A DNA stretch of 56,456 nucleotides from an uncultured Flavobacteriaceae bacterium (GTDB lineage Bacteria; Bacteroidota; Bacteroidia; Flavobacteriales; Flavobacteriaceae), in NCBI GenBank assembly GCA_937923515.1, contig CALDUF010000006.1, positions 1 through 56,456 on the forward strand. Direction: 5' to 3'. Made by a program: the position numbers and the translations under genes. The notes below the pieces were generated by a model, which was not told the DNA's origin, did no database searches, and saw only the letters and a list, made by a program, of their open reading frames with translations. Below, one piece after another: positions 44,449 to 53,000 of the stretch. Positions within the stretch are counted from its first letter, which is position 1, and every line of letters starts with the position of its first letter.

Positions 44449-44804
44449 AAATGCATTAATTAAACTTTCAAATTAATTTTTTTGCATTACCCTATGCTTC
44501 AAGTTCCTTACGAGCGTTGGGTTTAGCTTGTCCTTTACTTTAGTTTTTTAGAAGGGTTTTTAAATCCGCTTATCTTGTACGTCGTATTGGGACACTTATC
44601 AACAGCTTTCTATTCTATTTCAGTGCATTTACCTTGAACACAACGTGTTAAAAAGGATAAAAATTGATAAAATAGAAAGAATAAACCTTCAAATTAAAGT
44701 AAAATAATGTATTTCAACCCATTTTATTAGCATTTTGTGGTATTAATCAATATTTTGGCATAACTATTGAAACCTAGCCTTAAATAACCAAAACAATTTA
44801 ACCC
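44449..44804. other. Gap without a supported gene
   Basis: 356 bp. An imperfect hairpin just after fahA (AATGCATTAATT near 44451 and AATTAATTTTTTTGCATT near 44471) may act as a terminator. The rest shows no RNA, repeat or coding signal. Confidence 0.4.
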
Positions 44805-45989
44805 ATGAAAAAAGCATTACTTTTTACACTATCGGTTTTCGTTCTTGTGTCATGTAGCACAAGAAAGCAAGTAGAAACTGCTGTGAATTCTGGAAATTAC
44901 GATAAAGCTATTGCCACGGCATTGCAAAAACTTAGGAAAAACAAAGACGCAAAACGCAACTACGACTACGTAATAATGCTACAGGACGCCTATTATAAAG
45001 TAGTAGAGCGTGATTTAAACGATATAGCGCATCTTAAAAAAGATAACAATCCAGAAACATTCAAAATAATTTTTGAAATGTATCAAGATTTAGATGCAAG
45101 ACAAGAAACTATTAAACCCTTATTACCTTTATATGTTAATGGTAAAAACATCGCCTTTAATTTTAATAATTATAGCAACGCTATTGTAGATTCAAGAACT
45201 GCTTTAGCCGATTATCTTTACGAAAAAGGCATTGCGCTTTTAGAAGGAGACGATAAGCAGAACATTCGCGAAGCGTATCGAGAATTAGCATATTTAGATG
45301 ATATTAGTCCGAATTACGAAAACACCAGAGATTTATTGGCAGAAGCGCACGAACGCGGCAAAGACTACATATTAGTTTCTATAAATAATAGTACAGATCA
45401 AGTTATACCTGTGCGTTTGGAAGAAGAGTTATTAAACTTTGATACTTACGGTTTAAATAAATTTTGGAGCGAATACCACGCCAACCAGCAACCAAATCGT
45501 AATTATGATTTTGCAATGCAGCTAAATTTAAGACAGATAAATATTTCGCCAGAGCGTATTAATGAACGTGAGTTTTTAAGAGAACGTGAAATTAAAGACG
45601 GTTGGGAATACGAAAAAGACCAAAATGGCAACGTCGTAAAAGACAGTTTGGGCAACGATATTAAGTATGAAAAGTTTATCAACGTACGTGCGCGTTTATA
45701 CGAAACCATACAAACCAAATCTGCACAAGTAGTTGGTGATGTTGTGTATTTAGATATCGATACAAAACAAACTTTAGATACTTTTACAATTGATAGTGGT
45801 TTTATATTTGAACATATCTTTGCAAGGTTTAGAGGAGACAAACGCGCTCTGTTATCAGAAGACCGACAGTTATTAAATAACAGACGCCTGCCCTTTCCTA
45901 GCAACGAACAAATGGTGTTTGATACTGGAGAAGATTTAAAACTTCGCCTTAAGGACATTATAAATTCGTATTCGGTAAATAGACTTTAG
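44805..45989 (+). CDS. Lipoprotein with TPR-like helical region, unknown function
   Basis: 394 aa. Lipoprotein signal with lipobox V-L-V-S-C (Cys17). Residues about 20-190 are helical and TPR-like (S-G-N-Y-D-K-A-I-A-T-A-L-Q-K-L, then E-K-G-I-A-L-L-E-G-D and N-I-R-E-A-Y-R-E-L-A-Y-L). Residues about 190-394 look like a beta-rich or mixed domain with I-L-V-S-I-N-N-S-T and F-I-F-E-H-I-F-A-R-F-R-G-D. Probably on the periplasmic face of a membrane. I do not know a named family. It stands alone and ends in a clear terminator. Confidence 0.82.
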   Translation: MKKALLFTLSVFVLVSCSTRKQVETAVNSGNYDKAIATALQKLRKNKDAKRNYDYVIMLQDAYYKVVERDLNDIAHLKKDNNPETFKIIFEMYQDLDARQETIKPLLPLYVNGKNIAFNFNNYSNAIVDSRTALADYLYEKGIALLEGDDKQNIREAYRELAYLDDISPNYENTRDLLAEAHERGKDYILVSINNSTDQVIPVRLEEELLNFDTYGLNKFWSEYHANQQPNRNYDFAMQLNLRQINISPERINEREFLREREIKDGWEYEKDQNGNVVKDSLGNDIKYEKFINVRARLYETIQTKSAQVVGDVVYLDIDTKQTLDTFTIDSGFIFEHIFARFRGDKRALLSEDRQLLNNRRLPFPSNEQMVFDTGEDLKLRLKDIINSYSVNRL

Positions 45990-45999
45990 AATATATATA

Positions 46000-46028
46000 A
46001 ACTCCCAAGATAATCTTGGGAGTTTTTT
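46000..46028 (+). terminator. Terminator after the TPR-like lipoprotein gene
   Basis: Perfect 11-bp stem AACTCCCAAGA/TCTTGGGAGTT with loop TAA, followed by a T run; 11 bp after the stop codon. Confidence 0.85.
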
Positions 46029-46085
46029 ATTTTGATTAGTACTATTCTTCTACATTTCTAAAAATGAAAAATATGTAAAACTTTT

Positions 46086-48047
46086 CTATTTCTTCAATAA
46101 GCTCTTAGTGTACGTCTTGTTATCTTCAGTAGTGATTTTCAAAATATAAAGTCCGTTTTGAATATTTGGCAAACTAATCTGTGCTGATGATGAAATATGT
46201 ACAACTTTTCCATGCGTATTGTAAACTACCACAGAGGCTATTTTTTTTCTAGTTTTAATTTGAATTGTACCATCTGTAGGATTAGGATATATGGTTATCG
46301 TTTCAGAGGCCAACCCATAATCGTTAGTACTTAATGCAGTACCATTTTGATAAAAATTAAGTGCATTTAATGCATACGCCAAAGGTGCATTCCAATTGAT
46401 GGTTACCTCGTTTGATGCGTAAGAACACCAATCGTCTACGTAAGAACCCGCATTTGAGGTGTTGATATACCCAGAACATCCATCTTGACGTCCAGGATTA
46501 GGGCCACCACATAACATACCAGGGATTGGCGTTGTTATACCATCAGCATCAGATATTCTATGATGTGGGTTTACTGGTGAAACTTCTCCAAAGCCTGAAA
46601 CGTAACAATAGCCTGTACCATTTCTACCTAATAAATAATCCATACCAATATATGCTGCATCTAAATACGTGTCATCGTTAGTTATTTCGTAAGCCCTAAC
46701 TAATAACATAATTTGGTTTGCGGCAACACCATTGCTACCCCAAACATAATCCCAATTGGAAATTCCCATAGACACATTCATTGCAGAGTTCTCTATTTGG
46801 TTTTTTAAAACATCCGCAGTTATTAAAAATGTGTTTCTAGCAGTGTTAATAGTACTTGAAGGAAATGAAGTGTCATGATACAGCATTGAAATTAAAGCTA
46901 AAGGATCAGTATACCGCCAACTTGGTGCACCATTACCAATACTAGATACAACAATAGCATTACTATAATTTGCATTGTTTGTAGTTATAAATAGCTCTAC
47001 TGCAGCCCATTGAAATTCGTCACTAACGTTGCTATCGCCATATTCGCCTGTATTTACACCATTAGGGTTTGTAAAATAATCTGTAGGGTTTGCTTCAGCC
47101 CAAGCATAAGCTGCTTCGGCAGCACTTAAAAGTGTAGCACTATAACCAGGTAATTCATTCTCATAATTTGCATAGATTCGTGAGGCCATTGCCATAACTG
47201 CGGCAAAATTTAAAGCAGCTGCAGTACTTTTCTTTATCACATATCGCGTTGCTGTGTATGCATTAGGCATTATTCTGCCTGAAAAATTTAATCCTGTCAA
47301 TTTATGATACACACCACCATCTGAAGGCTCTTGCATTGTAAGCATCCAATCTAAATTCCACTTTACCTCATCTAATAGGTCTGGTAAATTTCCTCCTGTT
47401 TCAGGAATATCTATTGCTTTTACTTTGTAGTAGTTTTCAAAATGTTCGAAAGCTGCTAGAAGTGTATATGTTGAAATACCACTGTTTACGATGTATTTAT
47501 TATAATCGCCAGCGTCATACCATCCTTTTGGTGAAGAAATAATAGTATTTGTAGGTCTCGCAGGTGATGCCGCCGAACTATGCACACGAACACTTGTGTC
47601 TGGATGCCCCATACTTCTAGCATAAATACCGCCATAAGTTGACGAAATTGCTGTTGAAGCTCTATTGTAATAGTAATATTTTAAACTAGCATCAGAAATG
47701 GCTTGATAAACATCTATATCAATATTAAATGAAACTTCCTCACCTCCAGCCTGAAGCCTATATGTACCAGCTGTAGTGATAGATGACACATCTATTTTAG
47801 ATACGTACTCTTGGGCGTCTGACCAGTAATTTACAGCAGCTGAAGTCCCTGAAAGCACAACATTGTCATCAACATCTAAAACAGTAAATGCTTGTGGAGA
47901 AAAAGTAGTATTGGCAACTAAGTTAATTACCTTACCTCTCTCATTAAAATAGCCTATTTGATTGTATCTAATAGCAATATCTTGAGATACACATACCAGC
48001 GTATTTAACAGCAAAAGCACTAAAAGTAGTTTCGTTTTCATATTCAT
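46086..48047 (-). CDS. Secreted GH9 family cellulase/endoglucanase with T9SS type A domain
   Basis: 653-aa exported glycoside hydrolase. The signal peptide (about 1-21) ends V-C-V-S-Q. An N-terminal Ig-like CelD_N domain (about 23-110, R-Y-N-Q-I-G-Y) precedes the (alpha/alpha)6 GH9 catalytic domain (about 118-565). Catalytic segments: G-W-Y-D-A-G-D-Y-N-K-Y (about 174-184, nucleophilic-water Asp), P-H-H-R-I-S (about 490) and the acid Glu in N-E-V-T-I-N-W-N-A-P-L (about 543-553). The last about 75 residues are a type A T9SS domain (I-Y-P-N-P-T-D-G-T-I-Q-I to a Lys-rich end). Likely beta-1,4-glucanase. No other glycan-use genes (SusC/SusD, sugar kinases) are nearby. Confidence 0.93.
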   Translation of the reverse strand: MNMKTKLLLVLLLLNTLVCVSQDIAIRYNQIGYFNERGKVINLVANTTFSPQAFTVLDVDDNVVLSGTSAAVNYWSDAQEYVSKIDVSSITTAGTYRLQAGGEEVSFNIDIDVYQAISDASLKYYYYNRASTAISSTYGGIYARSMGHPDTSVRVHSSAASPARPTNTIISSPKGWYDAGDYNKYIVNSGISTYTLLAAFEHFENYYKVKAIDIPETGGNLPDLLDEVKWNLDWMLTMQEPSDGGVYHKLTGLNFSGRIMPNAYTATRYVIKKSTAAALNFAAVMAMASRIYANYENELPGYSATLLSAAEAAYAWAEANPTDYFTNPNGVNTGEYGDSNVSDEFQWAAVELFITTNNANYSNAIVVSSIGNGAPSWRYTDPLALISMLYHDTSFPSSTINTARNTFLITADVLKNQIENSAMNVSMGISNWDYVWGSNGVAANQIMLLVRAYEITNDDTYLDAAYIGMDYLLGRNGTGYCYVSGFGEVSPVNPHHRISDADGITTPIPGMLCGGPNPGRQDGCSGYINTSNAGSYVDDWCSYASNEVTINWNAPLAYALNALNFYQNGTALSTNDYGLASETITIYPNPTDGTIQIKTRKKIASVVVYNTHGKVVHISSSAQISLPNIQNGLYILKITTEDNKTYTKSLLKK

Positions 48048-48218
48048 TTTTTTTTACATCTATTGATACTAATAACCAGTATATTAGAAACATCGAATAT
48101 ACAAAATCTATAAAGTTTCACTATAATAACTTATAAAGGTTATATATATTTTCATTGATCCAAAATTGACAACACCAACTTACAAACAACTCAATTTATA
48201 AATCGTTTCGCAACAATA

Positions 48219-49901
48219 CTAAAAAGGCGCCTCACAAATCACATCTAAAACTTTAAGCGTTACAGGGTGCGTAAACGTTAACTGCGCCGCATGCAAATGC
48301 AAACGCTCGCCTTTTACACCGTAAAGATCATCACCTAAAATAGGTGTATTTAACCCATCAACATGTGCTGCATGCACCCTTAGTTGGTGTGTACGTCCTG
48401 AAACGGGGTAAAAATGTATACGTGTTTTTCCAGCTACAACGTCAACTACTTCATAGTTGGTTTTAGCAGGCTTACCATGGGCATAACACACCAATTGTTG
48501 CGGGCGGTTATCCAAATCTACACGTAATGGTAAATCTATAACACCTGTTTTGGTTAAAATCTCACCATCCAACAGAGCTACATAACGTTTCTTTATGGTT
48601 CGTGCAATAAACTGTTTTTGTAGATTTTTATGCGTTTTTTCGTTTTTAGCTACTAGCAGTAAACCAGAAGTAGACATATCTAAACGATGCACCAATAATG
48701 GCCCTTTGGCTTTTGGTAAATAACGTTTCATTCGGGTTAATACCGACTCTTGAATATGTTTCCCTGGCACCGATAAAAATTCAGGTGGTTTATTTACCAG
48801 CAACAAATAATCATCTTCATACACAATTTCTAAAGCTGCGTTATAAGTCGCTACTGTTTGAATAGGATTGTCTTCCACATCCAAACCCTGCATCATATGC
48901 CCCAAAATAGGTTCGCATTTACTGCGACACGATGGATAAAATTGTTTGTGCTTACGTACTTCAGATTTTGGTGAAGCACCCCACCAAAACTCTGCCATAG
49001 CTATAGGTTTAAAATCATGCTCGTAAGCATATTGAAACAGTTTTGGTGCAGCACACTCTCCTGAACCTGCAGGCGGCGGCACCATGGCATCCTTAAAAAT
49101 ATCTAACAAATCTTTGGTAACACCTTCAGCATTTAAAAATCGGTATTGCTCATGTAACTGTTTTTGTAAAGCCGCAGATAACGCAGCACGCTTTTCTCTA
49201 AGCAACGTAATAGGGTTAGCAAGCGTATCCAAGTGTTGCGCTGCAAGTGCAATTTTAGCATCCCAAGCTTTTTTTAAATCCTTCAAACGAAAATGATAAT
49301 AAATACTTTCTTTTTTTAAGCTTGCTTCCAACGTTTCAAAAGCTTTGGTATTTAAGCTAGTTCTTGCCGTGTTACGCTTTAAGTCACGTGCTTTCTTTTT
49401 TATTTTTATATCTGCTTTAAATGCAGCGAGTTCGTTATTATATTGTGCTTTAGCGTTTTGTAAAGCTATAGTTGCCGCCTCTAATTCAGAGGCGTTTTCT
49501 AATGTATCAATTTCGGCGTTCAATAGATTTAATGCAGCTTCACCTTTTTTATAAAATCCAGTAGCATCCAAAGTATTATACACCGTTGGCACAAACCCTT
49601 TATGGTAATTATTTTCAGCCAATTTCCCAGAAAATGCTGCCAAATATCCTAAATCGCCATTGTTGTGTTGCACTACCATTACCCCAAACATTTTGCCAAT
49701 AACCAAACCCTTAGCATTAGGTGTTAAACCAAAATTATGTTCAAAATCGGTTTGAGATGCTAAATAGCGCTGTAAATCTTCAGCGGCAAGCACACTTAAT
49801 TGGTGTGGCTGGTAGTAAAAAGGAAACGTAAATTGTTGCGGTAAAGCAACGTTATCAGCAACTGGCAAAGGATGAAAAAATGACAGACGGAAGTCTTGCA
49901 T
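48219..49901 (-). CDS. RluA-type pseudouridine synthase with long N-terminal extension
   Basis: 560 aa, almost twice the usual RluA length. The C-terminal about 210 residues form the synthase, with catalytic Asp in H-R-L-D-M-S-T-S-G (about 402-410), then K-K-R-Y-V-A-L-L-D-G and G-R-T-H-Q-L-R-V-H. Before it lies a long extension: a globular part (1-120), a coiled coil rich in Lys, Ala and Leu (about 130-250), and a Cys-containing stretch with P-P-P-A-G-S-G-E-C-A-A-P-K and C-R-S-K-C (about 274-325) that may bind metal. Similar long forms are known in Bacteroidota and some gammaproteobacteria. The RNA target (23S rRNA or tRNA) cannot be told. Confidence 0.9.
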   Translation of the reverse strand: MQDFRLSFFHPLPVADNVALPQQFTFPFYYQPHQLSVLAAEDLQRYLASQTDFEHNFGLTPNAKGLVIGKMFGVMVVQHNNGDLGYLAAFSGKLAENNYHKGFVPTVYNTLDATGFYKKGEAALNLLNAEIDTLENASELEAATIALQNAKAQYNNELAAFKADIKIKKKARDLKRNTARTSLNTKAFETLEASLKKESIYYHFRLKDLKKAWDAKIALAAQHLDTLANPITLLREKRAALSAALQKQLHEQYRFLNAEGVTKDLLDIFKDAMVPPPAGSGECAAPKLFQYAYEHDFKPIAMAEFWWGASPKSEVRKHKQFYPSCRSKCEPILGHMMQGLDVEDNPIQTVATYNAALEIVYEDDYLLLVNKPPEFLSVPGKHIQESVLTRMKRYLPKAKGPLLVHRLDMSTSGLLLVAKNEKTHKNLQKQFIARTIKKRYVALLDGEILTKTGVIDLPLRVDLDNRPQQLVCYAHGKPAKTNYEVVDVVAGKTRIHFYPVSGRTHQLRVHAAHVDGLNTPILGDDLYGVKGERLHLHAAQLTFTHPVTLKVLDVICEAPF

Positions 49902-49986
49902 ATACAGGAAAAAAAGAGCTACAAAGAAACAAAATTTAGTTTTGTATTTAGACTACAAGCATGTAAAATTTGGTAGTATCTAAAAC

Positions 49987-50012
49987 AAAAAACTCCCAAA
50001 ATATATTGGGAG
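49987..50012 (-). terminator. Terminator of the DUF885 gene
   Basis: On the minus strand the stem CTCCCAA/TTGGGAG has a 6-nt AT loop and is followed by a T run; 26 bp past the stop codon. Confidence 0.75.
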
Positions 50013-50037
50013 CTTAAATACAATCATAAATATTTAA

Positions 50038-51816
50038 TTAGCTTTCTTTAATCCAAGCATCTATTTTATTTTCTAGCAATTGTAGTGGAATACAACCTGT
50101 TTCTAAAACTTGATTATGAAATTCTTTAATATCAAAAGCATCACCCATTTTATCTTTGGCTCGTGCACGCAATTCTAAAAGTTTTAACTGCCCTATTTTA
50201 TAGGATAATGCCTGACCAGGATTGGCCATGTAACGTTCTATTTCACTAATAATATCGTCTTCAGATTCCGCTTCGTTTTCTAACGAATATTTAATTGCTT
50301 GTTCCCTAGTCCATCCTTTAGCGTGCAATCCTGTATCTACCACCAAACGAATAGCCCTGTGGATTTCAGAACTTAACATCCCAAAATATTGGTAAGGATC
50401 TTTGTAAAGTCCCAGCTCTTTTCCCATAGATTCTGTATACAATGCCCAACCTTCGCCATAAGCACTATACCACAAAGTTTTTCTGAATTTAGGCAACTCA
50501 TTATTTTCTTGCGCTAAAGAAATTTGAAAATGATGTCCAGGGATAGCTTCATGTAAAAACAAATCTTCTTTATCAAATACATTATATTTTTCTACATCAG
50601 GAATTGGAGTATAAAAAATCCCTGGTCGCGTTCCATCTAAAGACCCTGGACTGTAATTTGCAGCAGCAGATTTTTCTCTAAAAGGTTCTGTACGTCGCAC
50701 CTCAAAAGGTGTTTTTGGTTGCTTACCAAAAAGTGTATTGATTTTTGGTTTCATAACTTCGTGAATACTATCATAAAATGCGATAACCTGAGATCGTTCT
50801 GTAAAAGGCATTAAATCTTTATTGGTTCTAACATGCTCAAAAAATGCATTCAAATCACCTTTAAATCCAACCTCTGTTTTTACAGCCTCCATTTCTTTTC
50901 TAATTCTAGCAACTTCACTTAAACCCAATTTGTGAATTTCGTCAGCTGTCATCGTTGTTGTGGTATATTTTTGTATTTGATGGCTGTAATAACTATCGCC
51001 TAAAGGTGTAGCATTAATACCGTCAGTATCGCGTCCTGCTGGCAAATATTCATTTTTAAGAAATTCAGTCATACCCTTATATGCAGGCATAATTTTATCT
51101 TTAACCATAACAGCATAAGCATCAGTAAGCGACATTTTATCCGCTTTTGAAAAAGATTCTGGAAAAAGATGAATAGGTGCATAAAACAAATGGTCTTCCA
51201 CTTTACCTTCGGCCAAAGTTTCAAACTGCGGAATCACTTTTTTGATTAAAGATTTTGGTAACACATAACCCGATGTTATACCAGATTTCATCTGCTCTTG
51301 TGCTGTAGCTAACCACAGCAAATAGCCATCTACACGTTTTAACCAATCGTTATAATCCTTAACCGTTTTAAATGGCTGTGCGTTTGTACCACTAGCTAGT
51401 TGATTAAAATCTAAATTTTTAGACCACATTTGGTCTATCGGCATTAAATCTTTCTTATAGCTAAATTCTTTTAAATTAATTTCACAATCCCATTTTAAAA
51501 CAGCAACACTCATCTGCTCTACATCTGTAAGTAAAGCGGTATCAATCGCTTTAATTTCAGATAAATATTTTTCGTAAAACGCCTTTTTTTCTGCTTTGTA
51601 AGCTTTTGAAAGAGCATTTGGAAACTCAGCATTAAAGCGATTATCACCAGCGTTGGTGGCTTCTATAGGATTTAGCTTATAGGACTCTTCACTGTAATTT
51701 TGCAAAATTTGTGCTAAATCAGTATTATTAGCATGTATTACATTTTCTGATTTAGAACTGTCTTTACAAGCACACAATGCAAGTAATAGAATTAAAGAAT
51801 AAGTTGCGTTTTTCAT
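50038..51816 (-). CDS. DUF885 family peptidase-like lipoprotein
   Basis: 592 aa. Lipoprotein signal with lipobox L-A-L-C-A-C, lipidated Cys near residue 17. The mostly helical body carries the zinc-site motif H-E-A-I-P-G-H-H at about 421-428, followed by Y-G-E-G-W-A-L-Y-T-E, the pattern of DUF885 proteins, which resemble gluzincin carboxypeptidases. Downstream R-A-I-R-L-V-V-D-T-G-L-H and the A-N-P-G-Q-A-L-S-Y-K-I-G segment are also typical. Probable periplasmic metallopeptidase; substrate unknown. It stands between the RluA-type gene and the ggct-like/ytxJ pair, with its own terminator. Confidence 0.9.
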   Translation of the reverse strand: MKNATYSLILLLALCACKDSSKSENVIHANNTDLAQILQNYSEESYKLNPIEATNAGDNRFNAEFPNALSKAYKAEKKAFYEKYLSEIKAIDTALLTDVEQMSVAVLKWDCEINLKEFSYKKDLMPIDQMWSKNLDFNQLASGTNAQPFKTVKDYNDWLKRVDGYLLWLATAQEQMKSGITSGYVLPKSLIKKVIPQFETLAEGKVEDHLFYAPIHLFPESFSKADKMSLTDAYAVMVKDKIMPAYKGMTEFLKNEYLPAGRDTDGINATPLGDSYYSHQIQKYTTTTMTADEIHKLGLSEVARIRKEMEAVKTEVGFKGDLNAFFEHVRTNKDLMPFTERSQVIAFYDSIHEVMKPKINTLFGKQPKTPFEVRRTEPFREKSAAANYSPGSLDGTRPGIFYTPIPDVEKYNVFDKEDLFLHEAIPGHHFQISLAQENNELPKFRKTLWYSAYGEGWALYTESMGKELGLYKDPYQYFGMLSSEIHRAIRLVVDTGLHAKGWTREQAIKYSLENEAESEDDIISEIERYMANPGQALSYKIGQLKLLELRARAKDKMGDAFDIKEFHNQVLETGCIPLQLLENKIDAWIKES

Positions 51817-51859
51817 AATTTTTTATAGTTGAATTGTAAAAATAATAGAAAAACTACAA

Positions 51860-52258
51860 CTAACTGGTAGAATATTTTAAAAAATCGCCAGAAGTAATCT
51901 GTTCGCTATTCGCTATATTTTGGTTGTAAAGGTATACCCACGAGGTTAAGGTATTATCGTTTTCTAAAAAAACTGTAGTGCGCTGTCTTATAAACAAACT
52001 TGCGTTTGGGGTGTTAGTATTGCAACCTTCATAAGCATCAAGAACATCAAAAATAGCAGCATTGTCCTTTAGTTTAAAAACGGTACCATATACCTTGCAA
52101 GACGTATCATCAGTTAAAATAGCACCCGGAAACCAAGAAATTTTATAGAGTTTTCCTAAAATATAACCTTTAGCTACAGTTTTAGAATTTGCAACAAGAA
52201 ACCTAGACATATCAGTATCTAATTCCCTTTGCAAAGTACCATAAACAAACAAGTACAA
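51860..52258 (-). CDS. Gamma-glutamylcyclotransferase-like (AIG2 type) protein
   Basis: 132 aa with the AIG2/GGCT fold. The Y-G-T-L motif lies at residues 6-9 after V-(F)-V, the G-x-L segment at about 31-36, and the likely catalytic Glu77 in D-A-Y-E-G. Family members release 5-oxoproline from gamma-glutamyl amines or peptides; several have other roles. It lies 15 bp downstream of ytxJ on the same strand, so the two are likely co-transcribed. The pairing hints at low-molecular-weight thiol or gamma-glutamyl metabolism (inference). Confidence 0.85.
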   Translation of the reverse strand: MYLFVYGTLQRELDTDMSRFLVANSKTVAKGYILGKLYKISWFPGAILTDDTSCKVYGTVFKLKDNAAIFDVLDAYEGCNTNTPNASLFIRQRTTVFLENDNTLTSWVYLYNQNIANSEQITSGDFLKYSTS

Positions 52259-52273
52259 ACTAAAACGTATGTA

Positions 52274-52663
52274 TTAAATAAATCTATTTAAATCCACCTG
52301 ATTAATCTGGCCATGAGACGCATGCGCCACCAATTCACCATTTTTTATCACCAAAAGCTGTGGCGATTGGTGCAATAACTGAAACGCATACCCAACCTCA
52401 TCAGAGATTTGTCGGTAACTCAACAAGTCTAAATAATACAAATCCAATTCCTTTTCGCTAAAATTATACTCGCTAATAAACTGGCGTTGCACCATACTAC
52501 TTATACCGCAGCGTGTAGAATGTTTAAAAATCACCTGTGTTTTAACAGCAGATTTTTGTTTTATATAATCTATTTGCTTCAAATCATTCAAAGCAATCCA
52601 AGGCAAAACCTTTTCTTCTCGTTGCACTTTTTCTCCTCCAAAAATTTTTTTTAGTAATCCCAT
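52274..52663 (-). CDS. ytxJ: Bacilliredoxin-like protein YtxJ (BrxC type)
   Basis: 129 aa with a thioredoxin-like fold. Key motif K-H-S-T-R-C-G-I-S-S-M (Cys52; monothiol-type active site), and later H-Q-S-P-Q near 98-102, where Pro is the cis-proline. This is the pattern of the bacillithiol-linked YtxJ/BrxC group. These proteins are thought to remove bacillithiol from mixed disulfides on proteins in bacteria that make this thiol, including many Bacteroidota. It has a basic N-terminal start (M-G-L-L-K-K-I-F-G-G). First gene of the pair with the GGCT-like protein. Repeat copy C lies upstream. Confidence 0.88.
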   Translation of the reverse strand: MGLLKKIFGGEKVQREEKVLPWIALNDLKQIDYIKQKSAVKTQVIFKHSTRCGISSMVQRQFISEYNFSEKELDLYYLDLLSYRQISDEVGYAFQLLHQSPQLLVIKNGELVAHASHGQINQVDLNRFI

Positions 52664-53000
52664 ATTTTGCTATTAATCTTTCTTTTTCTATTATAAACGT
52701 TACGTACACGCATTTAGTGTGTATTGTTTTGGGCGTTACCCAAGGGTCGGGCTTTCCGTTCCCAATCTTTTTTTCGTGCCTCAAAAAAGGATTTCCACTG
52801 CAATCCCTAACGCGCCACTGTTACGTGCTTACGCTTACCTTAAGTCGCTTAGTACTAGCACTACTTACAACTGACTAATAGTCATCATTCCTAGGGAGAA
52901 AACAGACATTTTGTCGCAAAAACCATCACATATGGCATTGGTAAGGTTATTGACAAGTAATTAGCGTAAAGTTAACGAAAAAGAAAATAAAACATACATA
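52664..53000. other. Divergent intergenic region with repeat copy C
   Basis: 337 bp between ytxJ and clpB. It contains the intergenic repeat at 52731-52813. The remaining part up to clpB shows no perfect TAnnTTTG box. A TTGACA at 52950-52955 lies 51 bp before the clpB ATG but lacks a clear partner. No HrcA-type CIRCE inverted repeat was seen. Confidence 0.5.
52731..52813. repeat. Intergenic repeat element, copy C
   Basis: Begins GGGCGTTACCC and ends AATCCCTAACGC, the reverse orientation of copies A (2130-2226) and B (41534-41625). It shares GGGTCGGGCTTTCC (compare GGGTCGCGCTTTCC in inverted copy A) and ATTTCCACTGCAATCCC (compare the corresponding end of A). No protein is encoded; the element separates two divergent genes. 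Confidence 0.75.

Noticed and set aside
52584-52784. 66-aa minus-strand frame over the ytxJ start and repeat copy C
   Set aside because: Runs through the intergenic repeat and overlaps the real ytxJ start in another frame; composition is not protein-like.
52864-53000. Heat-shock operator (CIRCE type) before clpB
   Set aside because: No TTAGCACTC-N9-GAGTGCTAA-like inverted repeat is present.
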